From: Allomuricauda sp. ARW1Y1
GTDB taxonomy: Bacteria; Bacteroidota; Bacteroidia; Flavobacteriales; Flavobacteriaceae
NCBI RefSeq assembly: GCF_013407935.1
Contig: NZ_JACBZU010000003.1
Coordinates: 434,001 to 498,000, forward strand
Direction of reading: 5' to 3'
DNA: 64,000 nucleotides
Under the pieces are notes generated by a model. That model ran no database searches and was not told where the DNA came from. It saw only the letters and a list, made by a program, of their open reading frames with translations. Made by a program: the position numbers and the translations under genes. Below are positions 44,344-52,914 of this stretch, one piece after another (the stretch's first letter is position 1; the number at the start of each line of letters is the position of its first letter).

Positions 44344-45186
44344 TTACAGGCTCATGGCCGCGTTAGGCTGTTTCTTTTTTTTTAAGTCGCCTACCGTCAT
44401 TTGCTCCTTTTTGCCTACCTCCTCGTTCTTGGCCTTTTCCAATGACCGGTACCGAAATGTTTCCGTTTTCGGGTTCCAGCTTACCAAATAGGTCAATGGC
44501 CCTTTTTTGGTTTTTCGAATCGTGATCTTGGTCTCGATGCCTTTGTTGATGGAATCTGCCTGTTCTTGCGTTAGTTGCTGGCCCAAGATCCACGAATTGC
44601 TTGACGGTATCGATTTAATCCGGATATCGTTCAACCGTGGCTCGTAGTACGCCATTTTCTCGAACTTTTCCCCATTTAGGGATGTGCCGGTAAAAACTAC
44701 GTTCTTCCCTTCCTTTACCATGGCGTTGTATTCCTCCTTCGTAAATTGGTATTGGTAGGCCTTGGCATCCTCCAGTTTTACAGGTTGTTTACGTTTAATC
44801 TGTACATCAAGCCTGGAACCGGAAACAGGGCTATAGACCAACTGTACCATTCTTACGCTTTCCTGAATGACCCCATCTTTGGGTTGTGCGGTGCTAATCA
44901 AATATTCCTGGCCTTTGATGATCCTATCCTGCACATTGGGCTGCAGCTTGTCAAAGCTGATGTAGGCACCTTCAAGTCGCTCCTTGGCCTCGCCCACCGC
45001 AAATTTTTGGTCGGGAAACTTTTGAAGTTCTAGATACTTACTGTCCTTCTCTATTTCGAAGGGCAAGTTATCTGCCGTCTTGACTTTGAACGTGGTATCG
45101 TCCACGGATATCGCCTCGCCCCTTTGCCATACCTGATTGAGCTTTACGAACACTTTTTCGATTTGTTTTTCTGCTTGTTTTTCCAT
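44344..45186 (-). CDS. DUF3945/DUF4099-like conjugation-associated protein
   Basis: The protein has 280 residues and no membrane helix. A repeated, beta-rich pattern occurs: Y-Q-F-T-K-E-E-Y-N-A-M-V-K-E-G-K-N-V-V-F and later L-G-Q-Q-L-T-Q-E-Q-A-D-S-I-N-K-G, which resemble the helix-plus-strand motifs of DUF3945 proteins in Bacteroidota mobile elements. The function is unknown. The leader contains two copies of the TCAAATTCCTTAAC motif within 90 bp. Confidence 0.65.
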   Translation of the reverse strand: MEKQAEKQIEKVFVKLNQVWQRGEAISVDDTTFKVKTADNLPFEIEKDSKYLELQKFPDQKFAVGEAKERLEGAYISFDKLQPNVQDRIIKGQEYLISTAQPKDGVIQESVRMVQLVYSPVSGSRLDVQIKRKQPVKLEDAKAYQYQFTKEEYNAMVKEGKNVVFTGTSLNGEKFEKMAYYEPRLNDIRIKSIPSSNSWILGQQLTQEQADSINKGIETKITIRKTKKGPLTYLVSWNPKTETFRYRSLEKAKNEEVGKKEQMTVGDLKKKKQPNAAMSL

Positions 45187-45203
45187 TTTTGAGTGATTTT
45201 TAA

Positions 45204-45280
45204 TTGTTAAGGAATTTGAATTTGTTTAATTTTGAATTTAACAAGTGATTCAGGAGTGATTTGCTTGTTAAGGAATTTGA
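45204..45280 (-). repeat. Duplicated leader segment with two copies of TCAAATTCCTTAAC
   Basis: On the plus strand, TTGTTAAGGAATTTGA occurs at 45204-45219 and again at 45265-45280; with a preceding GAGTGATTT in both, the repeat is about 27 bases and its copies are 61 bp apart. On the minus strand each copy reads TCAAATTCCTTAACAA, followed by a TCACTC. The proximal copy begins 18 bp before the start codon of the gene at 44344. Two further copies lie before traE and before the gene at 47902. Confidence 0.7.
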
Positions 45281-45286
45281 GGAAAG

Positions 45287-45306
45287 AGGGCGGGAGCGCC
45301 CTTTTT
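45287..45306. terminator. Stem-loop near the end of the 45313 gene
   Basis: AGGGCG-GGAG-CGCCCT followed by TTTTT on the plus strand. It lies 7 bp beyond the stop of the minus-strand gene ending at 45313. The T-run is on the plus strand, where no gene ends; on the minus strand the stem is followed only by CTTTCC. It may be a weak two-way terminator or a leader structure for the gene at 44344. Confidence 0.45.
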
Positions 45307-45312
45307 CCATTT

Positions 45313-46539
45313 TTACATTGCCATTCTATAGTCCTTCCATTGCCCCTCCTTTCCTTTTTGTTGCTGACCTTCGGTCGATTCCCATTCCGAATACCAATTG
45401 TGGGATGTCGGTTTAAGTATTTCGATGGCCTTGTCCAAATAATTCTTATAGTACGACCAGACCAACAACCTGATGGCATTGGCTTCCAACGGTAAGCGGA
45501 CCTTGATCTGTTCCCCGTCCTTGGATACCATGACGCTATATCGGTTCAACCGGTTCTGGTCGATAATCTTATTGTATTTCATAAAACTTTGGGCCAATTC
45601 GGTGTTGAACTGTCGGGTATGGTTGTAAAATCGGGAAAAGGATTTTTCGTTCCCTATCGGAAAATGGAGTGCCATATTCCTGTCGGTCAAGCTCAGCTTG
45701 AAATCAGAATCTTCCACGTAGGATATGAAATGGAGATCGCGCAGATACCCTTCCAGTTTTTTGTCGCCGGTAAAACTCAAAAAGAGCTTATCGACCTTGG
45801 TAAGTCGTTGAATCTGGAACAGTATTCGGGTCGTTTGGGTATTGATGGCACCCAGTGCGAGGTACACCACATTGTTCAAACTGAACTTTCTATGAAATGC
45901 CAACGCTTCTTTAGGATCTTTGAACAGGAACAGCCCATCGATTTTTTTTGGGATGTTGGAATACCACAACGAATGTTTAATGGCCGATTCCCTAAAAGGC
46001 AGCACTCCTTTATCGGTATCCGCAAAATAACCACATACCTCGTTCTGGATGTTGAACAGCGGAAATAGGATTTCGCCCTCTTTGTCTTGAAAGATACGCC
46101 CATCAAAAGGGCCCATGTCTTCCGAACCGGCGTAAAGCCCGTCCGCGTTTATATCCAAGGGGCGGCCGTAATCGCGAAAATGGTTGAAGTCCTCAGAGAC
46201 TAGTTTAATGGGTTTTTGAGAATTATTCGCTAATAAAAGCGATTTGTTTTCCAACACCATTTTATAATAAGCGTCCACTTTGTCCCATAGCATTTCCTTG
46301 TTCTCCCCTTCGGTCTTCGAGACATAGGCGGTAATCAGGTCCGAGGCAGATAGCTTTTCCTCTGGCCGTTCTATGGTATAGTACAGATATCCTTTATCGG
46401 AATAGAGGACCACGTAGTGCGAACCTCCACCCTTGAAGATATAATGGGTCTCTTCCTGCCGGGAAAGTTTAAAGCCCAAATCCGCGAATAGTTTTGGGAG
46501 GTCTATGTGATGGTCCTCGGAAAGCCATTTCTTAATCAT
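45313..46539 (-). CDS. Degenerate toprim/primase-like protein
   Basis: The ATG at 46539 (MIKKWLSEDHHIDL) gives 408 residues; an upstream TTG at 46584 is rejected because it would overlap the divergent promoter. The N-terminus resembles the primase CHC2/anchor region. The middle carries G-L-F-L-F-K-D-P-K-E-A-L-A-F and K-L-F-L-S-F-T-G-D-K-K-L-E-G-Y, in the order of a Toprim fold but with the catalytic Glu and Asp replaced (K-D-P in place of E-G/S, and T-G-D-K). It is probably a paralogue of the 42716 gene that has lost catalysis and kept a structural or binding role. Confidence 0.6.
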   Translation of the reverse strand: MIKKWLSEDHHIDLPKLFADLGFKLSRQEETHYIFKGGGSHYVVLYSDKGYLYYTIERPEEKLSASDLITAYVSKTEGENKEMLWDKVDAYYKMVLENKSLLLANNSQKPIKLVSEDFNHFRDYGRPLDINADGLYAGSEDMGPFDGRIFQDKEGEILFPLFNIQNEVCGYFADTDKGVLPFRESAIKHSLWYSNIPKKIDGLFLFKDPKEALAFHRKFSLNNVVYLALGAINTQTTRILFQIQRLTKVDKLFLSFTGDKKLEGYLRDLHFISYVEDSDFKLSLTDRNMALHFPIGNEKSFSRFYNHTRQFNTELAQSFMKYNKIIDQNRLNRYSVMVSKDGEQIKVRLPLEANAIRLLVWSYYKNYLDKAIEILKPTSHNWYSEWESTEGQQQKGKEGQWKDYRMAM

Positions 46540-46542
46540 TTC

Positions 46543-46572
46543 TTGCTTATTAGTAAATAAATTATAAATTTG
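46543..46572 (+). promoter_or_regulatory. Promoter for the M23 gene operon
   Basis: TTG (46543-46545), 19 bases, TAAATTTG (46565-46572) fits the Bacteroidota -33/-7 pattern. It points toward the M23 peptidase gene at 46589, giving a very short leader. Confidence 0.5.
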
Positions 46573-46581
46573 TACATAAAG

Positions 46582-46611
46582 CAAATATATGAATTTTTTT
46601 GAATCTGCAAA
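46582..46611 (-). promoter_or_regulatory. Divergent promoter for the minus-strand primase operon
   Basis: Read on the minus strand: TTTG (46611-46608), 18 bases, TATATTTG (46589-46582). The transcript would start about 30 bp before the ATG at 46539. It overlaps the leader of the opposite promoter and the first codons of the M23 gene, so the two operons probably share control. Confidence 0.5.
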
Positions 46612-47425
46612 TTTATGGGTTAAAAAATTACGGCTTGCTGGGCATAGTTACGTAAGGGGATTGGGCCCGAAGGAACTGGCACATCTTCTATTACTGATAC
46701 TTCTTGGCCTTTTCTATGTTGTTGGAAACGGTTTCGGTTTTTCGGACACAAAGCTTGAAGAAACAACCGTTGTCATGGAAAACTATACGGAACTTCTCCA
46801 GACCAATTTGGAAATTATCCCTTCCGACAGTACCATGGTGTACACGGAACGGGAACAGTTATTAGCGGCCATCGAGGAACGGATTGCCAAGTACCTATAT
46901 CAGATTACCGATTACTCCTATATAACGGCTTTGCAACCGTATCTGACGTACCGACCGGAACTGTTACACCAGCTTCCTTCGTGTGTTCCCTTGGAGAAAG
47001 GCGATTATTCGTTGTCGAGCGGTTTTGGCCTTCGTGTCCATCCTATTTCAAAAAAACCTACTGCCCATTTTGGCATCGATCTGGCCGCTCCATCGGGCAA
47101 GCCCGTGTATGCCTCAGCTGCGGGAACCGTGGCGGACGTCATCCGTTCGGAAAACGGTTACGGTACACATATCATCATTAGGCACCGGTTCGGATTCAAG
47201 ACCCTCTATGGGCATTTGGACAAAGTGTTGGTTGTCAAAGGACAGACCATTGAGCAAAATGAACCCATTGCCACGGTAGGCAGTTCGGGAAGTTCCACAG
47301 GGTATCATCTGCACTACGAAATCTGGAAGAACGAGAAGAAAATAGACCCAAGACCTTCTTTCAACTTAAAGAAAACCATCTATGCCGAGGTCATGAATAC
47401 AAAACCAAGCAATCATGGAAAATAA
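46589..47425 (+). CDS. M23-family peptidoglycan endopeptidase
   Basis: The protein has 278 residues with a membrane anchor (about 25-45). The LytM/M23 zinc motifs are complete: H-F-G-I-D (H160, D164) and H-L-H-Y-E (H240, H242), with the family's Y-G-H-L. It cuts peptide bridges of peptidoglycan, which would open the cell wall for the mating channel, a role served by VirB1-type enzymes elsewhere. It overlaps the next gene by 11 bp. Confidence 0.9.
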   Translation: MNFFESANLWVKKLRLAGHSYVRGLGPKELAHLLLLILLGLFYVVGNGFGFSDTKLEETTVVMENYTELLQTNLEIIPSDSTMVYTEREQLLAAIEERIAKYLYQITDYSYITALQPYLTYRPELLHQLPSCVPLEKGDYSLSSGFGLRVHPISKKPTAHFGIDLAAPSGKPVYASAAGTVADVIRSENGYGTHIIIRHRFGFKTLYGHLDKVLVVKGQTIEQNEPIATVGSSGSSTGYHLHYEIWKNEKKIDPRPSFNLKKTIYAEVMNTKPSNHGK

Positions 47426-47864
47426 GAACAAGGAAAATGAAGGCCACGTTTTTGAAATAGCCATGGTAACAAAATCCTTCGTTTACTATATCGACGACAG
47501 CGAATGTGATGACAACGGTAGTGTGAGGATGTACGAAAAAGAATCGGGCCAGTTGGTATCGGATAACTACATGGCCAATAGGGACCTGCACGAGAACCTG
47601 TTATATTTCAATTACGAGTGGATCAGTGAAAGGCTCCAATATTCAAGAAAATGTATGGTGGAGGAGTGCAAAATCAGTCTTGCCACAGCATATTATCAAG
47701 AGAATGAAACCGAACATAGGGGAATTCTCGGTTGGTCGGAAATCGCCAAGCTCAAATTTAACGATGCCCTATCGGAGAATTTAGGATTTACACTCTCAAA
47801 ACATGACTTCCGGGAAATTCTTAAACATATCAATCCCAATAAAAATAAAGGTCTGACTATGTAG
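47415..47864 (+). CDS. Hypothetical protein (149 aa)
   Basis: The protein has 149 residues, acidic, without membrane segments: V-Y-Y-I-D-D-S-E-C-D-D-N near the start and a central helix region K-C-M-V-E-E-C-K-I-S-L-A-T-A-Y-Y. No family is recognised. It is encoded between the M23 peptidase (overlap 11 bp) and the large methylase-helicase, and is probably transcribed with them. Confidence 0.6.
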   Translation: MENKNKENEGHVFEIAMVTKSFVYYIDDSECDDNGSVRMYEKESGQLVSDNYMANRDLHENLLYFNYEWISERLQYSRKCMVEECKISLATAYYQENETEHRGILGWSEIAKLKFNDALSENLGFTLSKHDFREILKHINPNKNKGLTM

Positions 47865-47877
47865 TATACGTATCTCA

Positions 47878-47891
47878 TCAAATTCCTTAAC
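47878..47891 (+). repeat. Leader motif copy before the methylase-helicase gene
   Basis: TCAAATTCCTTAAC, followed by TCACTCACTC and the ATG at 47902. It is the only copy of this motif on the plus strand and is directly in front of its gene, 10 bp from the start. Confidence 0.7.
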
Positions 47892-47901
47892 TCACTCACT
47901 C

Positions 47902-50900
47902 ATGAAATACTCAAAAAAAAGGTATCTCGACCATTTGGTCAGGACCTTGGACGCACTCCATGCCCCGGAAACCGTCCAGCACCTGTTTATAAACAACCTC
48001 GGTTTCGGCAATATCTACGATATACTAAAAAAAGAAGAATATCGAACCGTTTTTATGGAACGGTTGGAACGTTATTTCGGTTCGGAATATGCGCCGACAG
48101 TTTTGGAAAGCTTAGAGAAAAGCTCCCTTAACTCCTATTTTACGCCTGTTCCAATTATAAAGTCCCTTGCTGCATTTTTAGATGGATTGGAAGGCTTTGA
48201 CCCCAAGACCGTCTTGGAGCCGAGCGCGGGTAACGGGCTTATGATTCGGGAATTGTTGAAGCAGTTTCCGTCGGCACGATACACCGCCTTTGAAAAGGAA
48301 ATATTGACTACCCGTATTTTGGAACATAATTTCAAACCGAAAGCCAATGTCAGGATTTTTGGTGTCCCTTTTGAAAATCTGGCCCAGACCGATGCGGACA
48401 AGGCCTATGACTTGGTAATCAGCAACATCCCCTTCGGTGCGAACAAGGTATTCGATACAGCGCTGAGTGGTCATCCATTACAGGCGCAGCTTTCCAAGAA
48501 CATCCATTCCTACTTTGTCTACAAAAGTTTGTCGTGCTTGAAACCGGCGGGGGTTTCTGTTTTGATATGTACCAAGAACTTGATGGACAAGGTGCAGTAT
48601 GCTCCCATCCGAAAACACTTGATGGAAACCAACAATTTCTTGGGCGGCGTTCGCTTGCCCGATTCGGCCTTCGCTCAGGAAAATACGGCGGTGGTAACCG
48701 ATATTTTGATTTTTCAGAACAATCAAGGGGTCGCGACAACGACCGAACAGCAAAAAACAAATGCGCTGTTTTCCGATACCGTTGAAATCGATGTAGGCGA
48801 AAACAGCGTTCAGTTCAGTTCCTACTTCTCGATCTACGGGGAAAAAGTTTTGGGCGATATGGAAGAAGGTGGCCTTTACGACCGAACCGATTACACCGTA
48901 AAGAACGCAGTCGGTTTGGAAGCTCTGCAAGAAGCCATAACCCAAAGATTGAGCGGCATTCATTTGGCGGAAAAAAATGAAATAATAAAGAAAAAACCCA
49001 TTGAATTTACGCCAAAAGAATCCGCCGTGCCTATTTCTCAATTGCAGTACCAGGGCATCCTAAAGACCGGTAATCTGGTCATCAGGGAACAGAGGGTGGC
49101 CAAAATACTCGAGAACGGGTCATTGGAAATCTTGACCATCAAGCCAAAGGAGTTCGACAAAATTTCCAAGATTCTGGCCTTGCGCGATACCTACCTTGAA
49201 CTATTGGATACCGACCGTAGCAAGGGACAGGAAACCTTGGACAGCCTTAATTACCAATATGACCTGTTCGATTTTCAGTATGGAAAACTGCACGATAAGG
49301 CCAACTATCCCTTCGTGACATTGGACATTCAGGGCCAGATGCTCCTGGCCTTGGAAAGACCTGAAAACGGCACTTTCGTTAAAGCCGATGTTTTAATCAA
49401 TCCTTGGAGTGGTCAGGCAGAAACACCCGAAAAACTATCGTTGGAGGATGCCATCTATTTTTCGTTGAACAAATACAATGGCATCGATAGGGACATTTTG
49501 GCCAAGATGACCGGAAAACCCAAGGAATCGGTCATCAAGGATGCCCTAGAGCGACAATTGTTGTTTCTAAATCCAGAGGGGAACGAGGTGGTGCTGGCTC
49601 CCAAGTTCCTTTTTTTGTCGGGAACCATCTACAAAAAAATCAATTTTTATCGCAAGAACGATTTCGGCCCCTATCAATCGTACGTGGATAAAAACTATAT
49701 CGACAAAGCGGTCTTGGCCTTGGAAGAGGTGAAACCGCCCATTACACCTTTTGAGGACCTTGACATCAAATTGCATGAACCGTGGTTTCCATTGGAGATT
49801 ACGCAGGCTTTCCTATACGATACCTATCAAACGTTGGTTAATATCGCCTATAACGAAAGTACGTCGAAGTATATGGCCAAGATCGAGAGCTACGAATTTC
49901 AGGAGGTTCGAAAGTTCTATGTACGGAGCGAAAACCGCAGTTATTATTTTACGGACATCCTGGAAGGTGCGCTCAACTCGACCATACCCTATATCTCAAA
50001 GGGGCCGAAAGGAAACAAAAAGACCGATAAGGCGAAGATGCAGGAAATCCGTATCAAGTTTGAACTGCTCTACAAGGATTTCCATAACTATATCTTGGGA
50101 AAACCTGACCTAAAACGGCGACTGGAGTTTATCTTCTATAAGATGTACGATGCCAAGGTACACCCCAAATACGATGGCAGCTATCTTAAATTTGAGGGGC
50201 TACAACAGTTTACCCCGTACCAAAGCCAACAGGACACCGTGGCAGGCATCATCATCAACCAGGGATTGCTCGTCAATAAGGAAGTTGGTTTTGGTAAGAC
50301 CCTGGATATGGCCTTGGCATCTTTCAAACTGAAGGAACTCCATTTGTCCAATAAGACCTTGATCATCGGACTGCGATCCACCGTAGTGCAATTGGAAAGG
50401 GAACTGCTCAATGCCTTTCCGAACATGAAATTGTTGGTCGCCCATGACAAGGTGGTCAGCGGCCTTGCCAACCGGAACGCCTTTTTTGCCAAAATCGCCG
50501 CTACCGAATGCGATGTGGTACTGATGAGCCACGACACCTTTAAGTTCATTCCACAATCCCCAGAGGTCATCCATTACATCATCAGCGAGGAACTGGCCAA
50601 CCTTGAACGCGACCTGAGCGTCATCCATGAGGACAAATACTCCATCAGCAAAAGAGTACTCAAAGGCCTGCAACAACGACGCGAGAATCTGAAGGCCACT
50701 TTGGACGAGGTGTATTTTCAGATGCAACAAAAACAGAGCGAGGTTATCAATTTTGATCAAATGGGCTTTGGGCACATCATGATCGACGAATCGCATAAGT
50801 TCAAGAACCTGATGTACACCACACGGCATAACCGGGTCGCGGGACTGAATACCAACAAAGGCTCCCAGCGCAGTAAAAACCTTTTGGTGGCCATCCGAAA

Positions 50901-52764
50901 TCTACAAATGGCAAAAGAAAGGGATTTTCAGGCCACTTTTCTATCGGGTACTCCCATATCCAATTCCATTACCGAGGTCTATGTGCTGTTCAAATACCTG
51001 ATTCCGAACCGAATGCGGGAAATGAACATTACCTCCTTTGACCAATGGGCCCAGGTATTCGCCAATAAATCCTATGAGTTCGAGCCTACGGTTTCGGGCG
51101 ATTACAAGGTGCGCGAGCGTTTCCGCTCCTTTAAGAAAATGAAACTCTTGTCCTCGCTCTACAATGAGATTTCGATTATCGTCAACGGCACAACGCACCA
51201 AATCGACAGGCCCAAAATGCAGCTCGATGTCCATACCCTAAAGCCCACCCCCGCCCAATTGACCTATTTTGAACGGATAAAGGAATTTCTACAAAGTGGC
51301 GACAGCAACCTATTATATGGTGGAAAGGAATATACCGAGGAACAGAAAAGTGCCTTGTCGTTGATAGCCCTCCATCATATGAGGAACGCCTCCATTGACC
51401 CCAGGTTATTGAATCAGGAACTGGATGACCCCGGGCAGGCCAAGTTGCGCATTATAGCTTCCGAAATCCATAAAACCTATACTGAAACCAATGCTTTTAA
51501 GGGCACACAGGCGGTTTTTTCGGATTTGGGCGTGCCCAAAGAGCATTTCAATATCTATGATGAACTCAAGCGAATTCTTGTGGAAGAATATGCCATTCGC
51601 AAAGAAGAGGTCGTGTTCATCCATGATTTCAAGACCGATAAGAAACGCTTGGAATGCTTTAAAAGGGTCAATGAGGGGGTCTACCGCATCATTATCGGCT
51701 CCACCGAAAAATTGGGAACGGGCACCAACATCCAGCAGCGTTTGGTACGGATACATCATGTGGATATTCCCTATCGGCCAACGGACATTGACCAGCGCAA
51801 CGGTAGGGGAATCCGAAAGGGCAACCTTGGTGCCAAGCAACATTTTGGGAACAAAGTAATCGTATCTTTTTACATTGTCGAGAACTGTACCGATGCCCTG
51901 ATGCTCAATAACGTCAACATCAAAAAGAACTTCATCGAACAATTGACCAATGGTACGATACAGTTCAACAGACTGGATATGGGGCCGGTCAATGACGAAG
52001 GTTCCATTGACTACAAAACCCTCTTGGCCGTAGCAAAGAATGACCCGCTGTATCTGGAAAAAGAGGAATTGGGCAAGCAGCTTGAAGAGCTCAAACTCGA
52101 ACGTTCCATTTTTAAGAAGAACCGCTTGGAGGCCGAGAACAATATCAATTTCTATGAAAACGAATTGCTGAAAACGGGCAAAAATATTGACAATCTTCAA
52201 AGGGATATGCCCTTGTGGGAATCCGTTTCCGATAAGAAAGTATATTTTTCAATGGTATCCGGGGCATTGAAATTGGACAACAGGTCAGAAACCCTCACCA
52301 TTGGAAAGACGCTCCAACATCGTCTGGAATCCAAGAGAAAAAAGGTAGGCGAGCATACCATTGTCTCCCTTTTGGATGCAGAATTACGGCTCAGGGTCGC
52401 CGATGCAGAGGAACATCGTTTGTATGTCAAGACCCCTAACGCCAGCTACAGTTACGGTTCGCAGAAAATCGTGGCCAACCCCCTGAGCATTGCCGAGTAT
52501 ATGCACAATGCCTTGGCCAAGATACCCAGGACCCTCAGAACACAGACCGAATTGAAAGACGATTATTCCAAGGCAATAGGGGCCAATAAAAAAGTATTGG
52601 AACTTGAATTCGACAAATCGGAGCAGTTGGAACAAATGGAACGACGGTTGGAAGAAATCAATACTTCCCTAGAAGACAAATACGATGTGGAACCGGAAGA
52701 AAAAGAATCCAACGTGAAGGCATCCACCAAAGAAGCATCTTGTCCCCAAAACATTTCTTTATGA
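47902..52764 (+). CDS. Very large N6-adenine-methylase-like plus SNF2-type helicase protein
   Basis: The protein has 1620 residues. The methylase part has motif I V-L-E-P-S-A-G-N-G (104-112) and motif IV S-N-I-P-F-G (174-179); the usual D/N-P-P-Y/F is altered to N-I-P-F. The helicase part has Walker A E-V-G-F-G-K-T (K799), Walker B I-D-E-S-H (D962-H965), L-S-G-T-P-I-S-N-S and motif VI Q-R-N-G-R-G (1298-1303). A coiled-coil C-terminus follows. Homologous giant proteins are common in Bacteroidota conjugative elements and are thought to protect or process element DNA during transfer, perhaps against restriction. It lacks a nuclease domain that I can see. Confidence 0.88.
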   Translation: MKYSKKRYLDHLVRTLDALHAPETVQHLFINNLGFGNIYDILKKEEYRTVFMERLERYFGSEYAPTVLESLEKSSLNSYFTPVPIIKSLAAFLDGLEGFDPKTVLEPSAGNGLMIRELLKQFPSARYTAFEKEILTTRILEHNFKPKANVRIFGVPFENLAQTDADKAYDLVISNIPFGANKVFDTALSGHPLQAQLSKNIHSYFVYKSLSCLKPAGVSVLICTKNLMDKVQYAPIRKHLMETNNFLGGVRLPDSAFAQENTAVVTDILIFQNNQGVATTTEQQKTNALFSDTVEIDVGENSVQFSSYFSIYGEKVLGDMEEGGLYDRTDYTVKNAVGLEALQEAITQRLSGIHLAEKNEIIKKKPIEFTPKESAVPISQLQYQGILKTGNLVIREQRVAKILENGSLEILTIKPKEFDKISKILALRDTYLELLDTDRSKGQETLDSLNYQYDLFDFQYGKLHDKANYPFVTLDIQGQMLLALERPENGTFVKADVLINPWSGQAETPEKLSLEDAIYFSLNKYNGIDRDILAKMTGKPKESVIKDALERQLLFLNPEGNEVVLAPKFLFLSGTIYKKINFYRKNDFGPYQSYVDKNYIDKAVLALEEVKPPITPFEDLDIKLHEPWFPLEITQAFLYDTYQTLVNIAYNESTSKYMAKIESYEFQEVRKFYVRSENRSYYFTDILEGALNSTIPYISKGPKGNKKTDKAKMQEIRIKFELLYKDFHNYILGKPDLKRRLEFIFYKMYDAKVHPKYDGSYLKFEGLQQFTPYQSQQDTVAGIIINQGLLVNKEVGFGKTLDMALASFKLKELHLSNKTLIIGLRSTVVQLERELLNAFPNMKLLVAHDKVVSGLANRNAFFAKIAATECDVVLMSHDTFKFIPQSPEVIHYIISEELANLERDLSVIHEDKYSISKRVLKGLQQRRENLKATLDEVYFQMQQKQSEVINFDQMGFGHIMIDESHKFKNLMYTTRHNRVAGLNTNKGSQRSKNLLVAIRNLQMAKERDFQATFLSGTPISNSITEVYVLFKYLIPNRMREMNITSFDQWAQVFANKSYEFEPTVSGDYKVRERFRSFKKMKLLSSLYNEISIIVNGTTHQIDRPKMQLDVHTLKPTPAQLTYFERIKEFLQSGDSNLLYGGKEYTEEQKSALSLIALHHMRNASIDPRLLNQELDDPGQAKLRIIASEIHKTYTETNAFKGTQAVFSDLGVPKEHFNIYDELKRILVEEYAIRKEEVVFIHDFKTDKKRLECFKRVNEGVYRIIIGSTEKLGTGTNIQQRLVRIHHVDIPYRPTDIDQRNGRGIRKGNLGAKQHFGNKVIVSFYIVENCTDALMLNNVNIKKNFIEQLTNGTIQFNRLDMGPVNDEGSIDYKTLLAVAKNDPLYLEKEELGKQLEELKLERSIFKKNRLEAENNINFYENELLKTGKNIDNLQRDMPLWESVSDKKVYFSMVSGALKLDNRSETLTIGKTLQHRLESKRKKVGEHTIVSLLDAELRLRVADAEEHRLYVKTPNASYSYGSQKIVANPLSIAEYMHNALAKIPRTLRTQTELKDDYSKAIGANKKVLELEFDKSEQLEQMERRLEEINTSLEDKYDVEPEEKESNVKASTKEASCPQNISL

Positions 52765-52770
52765 GTTTTT

Positions 52771-52909
52771 GGGCGTTGGCCGGGCTATCCGCTATATCGC
52801 CCTTGCGGACCCCAAGGTTTCGTAAGCCCAAAAAGAGCTCCGTTGTCGCTTTTTTGGTCAACGAAACCTAACGGCCCACTTCGGTCAATGCCGCTACTAT
52901 CCCTAACGC
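52771..52909. repeat. Structured intergenic inverted repeat (about 140 bp)
   Basis: The block is framed by GCGTT (52773-52777) and AACGC (52905-52909). Its centre is GGTTTCGT (52816-52823) facing ACGAAACC (52861-52868), with an inner stem CCCAAAAAGAGC/GCTTTTTTGG. It is richer in G+C than its surroundings and lies between two convergent genes. It resembles the dispersed structured repeats that occur between genes in Flavobacteriia, but that is from memory and must be tested. Confidence 0.5.
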
Positions 52910-52914
52910 TTTAA

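Noticed and set aside
51406..52200. A 264-codon open frame on the minus strand inside the methylase-helicase gene
   Set aside because: It is antisense to strongly conserved helicase motifs, its protein has no plausible features, and the codon pattern is that of the plus strand.
52771..52909. Integron attC site
   Set aside because: AACG/CGTT ends suggested it, but the R and L box spacing and the GTTRRRY core do not fit, and no integron integrase is present.
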